Source: Amycolatopsis sp. NBC_01488
GTDB taxonomy: Bacteria > Actinomycetota > Actinomycetes > Mycobacteriales > Pseudonocardiaceae
Direction of reading: 5' to 3'
NCBI RefSeq assembly: GCF_036227105.1
Contig: NZ_CP109434.1
Coordinates: 1,368,001 to 1,432,000, forward strand
DNA length: 64,000 nucleotides
Positions 60,832 through 64,000 of the stretch are shown here, piece after piece. Under the pieces are notes generated by a model. That model did no database searches. It saw only the letters and a list, made by a program, of their open reading frames with translations, and was not told the DNA's origin. Each line of letters starts with the position of its first letter. The stretch's first letter is position 1. The translations under genes were made by a program, and so were the position numbers.

Positions 60832-62232
60832 TCAGTCCAGATCGTCGTGCCGCATCAACTGGCGCCCGGCCTCGGTGATCGAGCCCGACAGCGACGGGTA
60901 CACCGAAAATGTCAGTGCCAGGTGGTCCACTGTGAGCTGGTTCTGGACGGCGAGCGCGATGGGAAGGATGAGCTCGCTCGCCTGCGGCGCCACGACGACG
61001 CCACCGACCACCACGCCGGTGGCGGGGCGGCAGAACAGCTTCACGAAGCCTCGGCGGAGGCCCTCCATCTTCGCGCGCGCGTTGGTGGCCAGGGGCAGCA
61101 TGATGGTGCGCGCGGGCACCTCGCCGGAGTCGATCGCGTGCTGGCTGATGCCGACGGTCGCGATCTCCGGGTGGGTGAACACGTTGGCGGCGACGGTCTT
61201 GAGCTTGATCGGCGCGACGCCTTCGCCCAGCGCGTGCCACATCGCGATGCGGCCCTGCATGCTCGCCACCGAGGCCAGCATGAGCACGCCGGTGCAGTCG
61301 CCGGCGGCGTAGATCCCGGGAACGGAGGTGCGCGAAACGCGGTCGACGGTGATGAACCCGCCGGGGCCGGGCGAGATGCCGACCTTGTCGAGGCCGATGT
61401 CCTTGGTGTTCGGCACCGACCCGACGGTCATCAGCGCGTGGCTGGCTTCGATCACGCGGCCGTCGGCGAGGAAGATCTCGACGCCCTTTTCGGTGCGCTC
61501 GACGCGGTCGGCGCGCGCCTGCTTCGCGACGGTCGTGCCGCGCTGCGAGAAGACCTCCTCGAGCACGGCGGCGGCGTCGGCGTCCTCGTGCGGGAGGACG
61601 CGGTCGCGGCTGGAGACGACGGTGACCTTGACGCCCATCTCGGTGTAGGCGGACGCGAACTCGGCGCCGGTGACGCCCGAGCCGATCACGGCGAGGTGCT
61701 CGGGCAGCTCCTGCAGCTCGTAGAGCTGGCGCCAGTCGAGGATGCGCTCGCCGTCGGGCACCGCGCCGGGCAGGACACGCGGAGTGGCGCCGGTGGCGAT
61801 CAGGACGACGTCGGCCGGCAGCTTCTCGGTGCCTTCGGACGTCGTCACGGCGACCTTGTGGGTCGCGAGGCCGGGCTCTTCGTCGCAAAAGCGGGCTTCG
61901 CCGATGACGACGCGGACGCCTTCGCGCTGGACGCGGGCGCGGATGTCGGCGGACTGGGCGAGCGCGAGGCCCTTGACTCGGCCGTGGACGGTCGGGAGGT
62001 CGATGCTGGTGTCGGCCAGGTCGGTGTTGATGCCGAGCTCGCCGAGGTCGTGCATCTTCGCCAGCGCGCCCGAGCTCGCGATGAACGTCTTCGACGGGAC
62101 GCAGTCGTAGAGGACGCACGCGCCACCCAGGCCGTCCCGCTCGACGATCGTGACGTCGGCCCCGTGCTGGGCTGCGACCAGCGCGGCTTCGTAGCCGGCC
62201 GGGCCCCCGCCCATGATCACGATCCTGGTCAC
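60832..62232 (-). CDS. lpdA: NAD(P)H-quinone reductase, flavoprotein disulfide reductase family
   Basis: 466 residues with FAD motif RIVIMGGGPAGYEAALVAAQHG and the redox pair GGACVLYDCVPSK (Cys-x4-Cys). The NAD motif is VIGSGVTGAEFASAYTEMG. The C-terminal region, which in lipoamide dehydrogenases has HxHPTxxE, reads SVYPSLSGSITEAGR: the catalytic His is missing. The mycobacterial LpdA (Rv3303c) has this same loss and acts as a quinone reductase (recalled). GTG 62232 has GGAGG upstream; earlier in-frame codons are not conserved. Confidence 0.92.
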   Translation of the reverse strand: MTRIVIMGGGPAGYEAALVAAQHGADVTIVERDGLGGACVLYDCVPSKTFIASSGALAKMHDLGELGINTDLADTSIDLPTVHGRVKGLALAQSADIRARVQREGVRVVIGEARFCDEEPGLATHKVAVTTSEGTEKLPADVVLIATGATPRVLPGAVPDGERILDWRQLYELQELPEHLAVIGSGVTGAEFASAYTEMGVKVTVVSSRDRVLPHEDADAAAVLEEVFSQRGTTVAKQARADRVERTEKGVEIFLADGRVIEASHALMTVGSVPNTKDIGLDKVGISPGPGGFITVDRVSRTSVPGIYAAGDCTGVLMLASVASMQGRIAMWHALGEGVAPIKLKTVAANVFTHPEIATVGISQHAIDSGEVPARTIMLPLATNARAKMEGLRRGFVKLFCRPATGVVVGGVVVAPQASELILPIALAVQNQLTVDHLALTFSVYPSLSGSITEAGRQLMRHDDLD

Positions 62233-62360
62233 CTGGGTCCTCCTCGGAGTGCGTGCGTGCGGTGGTCTCACCGTACGCGGCGGAGGTGACCGGACACTGA
62301 AGTGGGCGAACACGGCGAGTGCGTCCACTCGGGTCAGGGCGGGGTCGCTACGCTGTCGGC

Positions 62361-62813
62361 GTGCCGTTGTATGCCGCGTACGGATCGAACATGGAGCCCG
62401 CCCAGATGCTGGAGCGCGCGCCGCACTCTCCGATGGCCGGCACCGGCTGGCTGGAGGGGTGGCGCCTGACCTTCGGCGGCGAGGACCTCGGCTGGGAAGG
62501 TGCCCTGGCGACGATCGTCGAGGACCCGGGTTCCCGGGTCTTCGTCGTGTTGTACGACGTGACGCCGCTGGACGAGGACGGGCTGGACCGCTGGGAAGGC
62601 GGCGAGCTGGGCATCCACTCGAAGATCCGCCTCCGCGTCCAGACGATGGACGGCTCGGTGCTGGCCTGGCTCTACGTCCTGGACGCCTACGAAGGCGGCT
62701 TGCCTTCCGCGCGTTACCTGGGCGTGCTGGCCGACGCCGCCGAGGCCGCCGGCGCCCCCGCCGACTACGTCGACGACCTCCGAACCCGCCCCTGCTCCGG
62801 CATCACCGGCTAA
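62361..62813 (+). CDS. Gamma-glutamylcyclotransferase-like protein
   Basis: 150 residues. N-terminal LYAAYGSNMEPAQMLERAP is the YGSN motif of the AIG2/GGCT fold, and the central DGLDRWEGG contains the Glu region used as general base. It may release 5-oxoproline from gamma-glutamyl amines. GTG 62361 starts directly at the fold; a TACGCT sequence 6 bp upstream suggests a leaderless start. The stop lies in the left inverted repeat that flanks the DUF559 gene. The same gene follows lpdA in mycobacteria (recalled Rv3304). Confidence 0.86.
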   Translation: MPLYAAYGSNMEPAQMLERAPHSPMAGTGWLEGWRLTFGGEDLGWEGALATIVEDPGSRVFVVLYDVTPLDEDGLDRWEGGELGIHSKIRLRVQTMDGSVLAWLYVLDAYEGGLPSARYLGVLADAAEAAGAPADYVDDLRTRPCSGITG

Positions 62814-62862
62814 CGAGTTCCGCCTCCAATCACGCGAGTTACGTCCCTAATCACGCGGGTGA
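62810..62862. repeat. Left inverted repeat flanking the DUF559 gene
   Basis: About 53 bp that match the reverse complement of 63870-63922 with about six mismatches. Both copies open with CTAACGAGTTCCG and contain AATCACGCGAGTT-type units. The left side has three such units, the last ending in the DUF559 stop region. The cyclotransferase stop (62811-62813) lies in the left copy. Confidence 0.85.
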
Positions 62863-62880
62863 CGGGCTCGATCACGCGAG

Positions 62881-63771
62881 TTACGCCGCTCGCCGAGCGA
62901 AGCAGGTCTCCAGTTCGGCGAGCACCCGACTCGGGTCCCGGAGATCAGCCGCAGTCGCCCGGATCGTGACCCATCCCCGACCGGCCAGCCGCTGGTCGCG
63001 TTCGGCGTCCCGCTCATGCCGCTCCTCATGAGCCGCGAAGCCGTCGTACTCCAGCGCGATGCGCAGCGCCGGCCAGGCGATGTCGAGCACGTAAAACTTG
63101 CGGCCGTCGATGTCGGTGATCTCGAACTGTGCCTCCGGCACCGGGAATCCGGCCTCGACCACGACGAGCCGGAGGATGCTCTCCGGCGGCGATTCGGCCT
63201 TGCCGGTGGCCAGCGCCAAGAGCATCTGCGCCCTGTGGATACCTCGCTTGCTCCGACGGTCCAAAACCCGGTCGAGGACGTTGTCGCGAAGCCTCTGGCA
63301 GTGGTCGGTCGAGAGCCCGTACATGGCCTGTTCGAGCGCGGCGAACGCTGTTCGCTTATCGCCGTCGCAGAGGAAATCAGCGAGGGCGAGGTCGAGCGAG
63401 AACACCGTGAGCCCATCGAGTTCGACCACGTCGAACTCCGTGAATTCGGCTCGGTGGATGACCAACCCGGGCCTCGACTCCACCCGCCGGACGTAGGGCA
63501 CCGTGAGGTGCACGACGGTGTCGTCGACCGCCGAAATTCCGTGCAAGGCAAGGGAAGTTGCGCCTGACAGAGCGGCGGGCGGACCCACCGCGATCAATGC
63601 GGCCTGGGCCCGTGTGGTGAGATTGAGCGCGTCGGCCGCGTGGATGACCACACCGCGCCACGGCTGGGCGAGCACGCCGGTCGCCAGCCCTTCGAGCACC
63701 GCTCGCCGCCCCAAGACCTTGTCGGCCTCGCGGCGCGAGACGGCTCCGTGTCGTCCTCCCCAAGTGATCAC
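62881..63771 (-). CDS. DUF559 endonuclease-like protein with AbiEi-like N-terminus
   Basis: 296 residues. The C-terminal part has the DUF559/Vsr-like PD-(D/E)xK look: SPPESILRLVVVEAGFPVPEAQFEITD, LDIAWPALRIALEYDGFAAHEERHERDAERDQRLAGRGWVTIRATAADL. The N-terminal half resembles the AbiEi-type winged-helix protein (ALSGATSLALHGI). The family is common and scattered in actinobacterial genomes; its role is unknown. GTG 63771 lacks a clear ribosome site and lies just beside a hairpin. Flanking inverted repeats suggest it was acquired as a unit. Confidence 0.8.
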   Translation of the reverse strand: MITWGGRHGAVSRREADKVLGRRAVLEGLATGVLAQPWRGVVIHAADALNLTTRAQAALIAVGPPAALSGATSLALHGISAVDDTVVHLTVPYVRRVESRPGLVIHRAEFTEFDVVELDGLTVFSLDLALADFLCDGDKRTAFAALEQAMYGLSTDHCQRLRDNVLDRVLDRRSKRGIHRAQMLLALATGKAESPPESILRLVVVEAGFPVPEAQFEITDIDGRKFYVLDIAWPALRIALEYDGFAAHEERHERDAERDQRLAGRGWVTIRATAADLRDPSRVLAELETCFARRAA

Positions 63772-63776
63772 GTCAA

Positions 63777-63820
63777 CGAGAATGAGGCCCTTCGCCGATC
63801 AGCGGAAGGCCTCATTCTCG
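63777..63820. terminator. Hairpin between the amidohydrolase and DUF559 genes
   Basis: A perfect 13-bp stem, CGAGAATGAGGCC (63777-63789) with GGCCTCATTCTCG (63808-63820), with an internal partly paired loop. It lies 6 bp upstream of the DUF559 start and probably stops transcription from the amidohydrolase, though it could affect translation. Confidence 0.7.
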
Positions 63821-63823
63821 AAC

Positions 63824-63852
63824 TGTGGATAACTCGGTCAGCCTGTGGACAA
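63824..63852 (-). promoter_or_regulatory. Two tandem DnaA-box-like 9-mers
   Basis: Read on the minus strand, TTATCCACA (63832-63824) and TTGTCCACA (63852-63844) match the E. coli and actinobacterial consensus DnaA boxes perfectly, in the same orientation and 20 bp apart. They lie upstream of the DUF559 gene. Whether DnaA binds is unknown. Confidence 0.5.
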
Positions 63853-63869
63853 CCTGTGTGCGTAACTCC

Positions 63870-63922
63870 GAACTCGCGTGATTGAGGACGGAACTCGCGT
63901 GATTGGAGCCGGAACTCGTTAG
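63870..63922. repeat. Right inverted repeat flanking the DUF559 gene
   Basis: The reverse-complement partner of 62810-62862, containing two AACTCGCGTGATTG units. The amidohydrolase stop codon (63919-63921) lies at its outer end, as the cyclotransferase stop lies at the outer end of the left copy. Confidence 0.85.
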
Positions 63923-64000
63923 GCGAGGGAGGTTAGGGCTGTGTGGACCAGGGTTCGGACTCCGCAGAGGAGGGCGCGTTCGTCGAGGACGAACGTGGGG
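63919..64000 (-). CDS. M20-type amidohydrolase, 3' end only
   Basis: The last 26 codons run off the window: TFVLDERALLCGVRTLVHTALTSLA, then TAA. The DERALLxGVR pattern is the usual C-terminal helix of M20/AmiA-AmiB amidohydrolases, and an amiA-type gene follows Rv3304 in mycobacteria (recalled). Too little is visible to say more. Confidence 0.55.
   Translation of the reverse strand, partial: PTFVLDERALLCGVRTLVHTALTSLA

Noticed and set aside
63824..63852. A replication origin.
   Set aside because: Two DnaA boxes alone are insufficient; dnaA, dnaN and an AT-rich unwinding region are absent.
62810..63922. A CRISPR array, suggested by repeated AATCACGCGAGTT units.
   Set aside because: Units number two or three per side with spacers of only 5-8 bp and occur in inverted flanks of a gene, with no cas genes.
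62810..63922. An insertion sequence.
   Set aside because: There are inverted repeats, but the internal gene is DUF559-like with no transposase motif, and clear target-site duplications were not found.

Overview
This is a high-GC, GTG-start-rich actinobacterial chromosome segment, most likely from Pseudonocardiaceae and plausibly Amycolatopsis. That placement is an inference from gene content, codon use and gene order, not from a database search. The backbone follows the order I recall from Mycobacterium tuberculosis Rv3275c-Rv3305c: purE-purK, GtrA, PH-domain protein and birA, acyl-CoA carboxylase beta and epsilon subunits, maf, the biotinylated alpha subunit (AccA3), glpD, lpdA, a gamma-glutamylcyclotransferase and, at the right edge, the tail of an M20-type amidohydrolase. 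Blocks of accessory genes have been inserted between these core genes.

Layout. 1-2.3 kb: tail of an SDR oxidoreductase, then purE-purK. 2.3-5.7 kb: two overlapping GT87-type membrane mannosyltransferases and a degenerate GGDEF protein. 5.9-9.2 kb: one long protein fusing an ECF-like sigma factor, a zinc anti-sigma motif, a membrane segment and an extracellular part, followed by two GtrA proteins. 9.2-14.1 kb: an NmrA-like protein, a NarL response regulator, a pseudo-receiver LuxR regulator coupled to an orphan Pvc16/DUF4255 protein, and an OmpR-type two-component pair. 14.1-19.6 kb: hisN, a secreted GH92 mannosidase behind a LacI-type operator, and a TNT-domain toxin with a coupled small putative immunity gene. 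19.7-23.2 kb: HMG-CoA lyase, PH protein, birA, and an NlpC/P60 hydrolase.

23.2-34.9 kb is a dense accessory zone of small redox enzymes, each paired with a regulator (ECF sigma, TetR, LysR, GlxA/AraC, HxlR, MarR). Many have visible palindromic operators. It also holds a deletion scar that removed the facing 5' halves of a divergent FAD-monooxygenase/TetR pair. 35.1-36.9 kb: acyl-CoA carboxylase beta and epsilon. 36.9-44.1 kb: a secreted CBM-like protein, an LLM/MarR operon, a PadR/DHA2 exporter operon and a secreted GH3 enzyme. 44.2-49.4 kb: maf, a dicarboxylate symporter and accA3. 49.5-53.3 kb: two DUF1707 proteins, an orphan NarL-type kinase, an exported protein and a GNAT enzyme.

53.4-57.8 kb carries glycerol use: glpD divergent from glpF-glpK, with a mirrored 12-bp motif in the shared control region. 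57.9-62.2 kb: a VOC protein, a class F-type sortase next to a probable sortase substrate and a paralogue that has lost the sorting signal, and the quinone reductase lpdA. 62.3-64 kb: a gamma-glutamylcyclotransferase, a DUF559 endonuclease-like gene flanked by about 53-bp inverted repeats, and the amidohydrolase tail. I saw no rRNA, tRNA, CRISPR array or complete insertion sequence.
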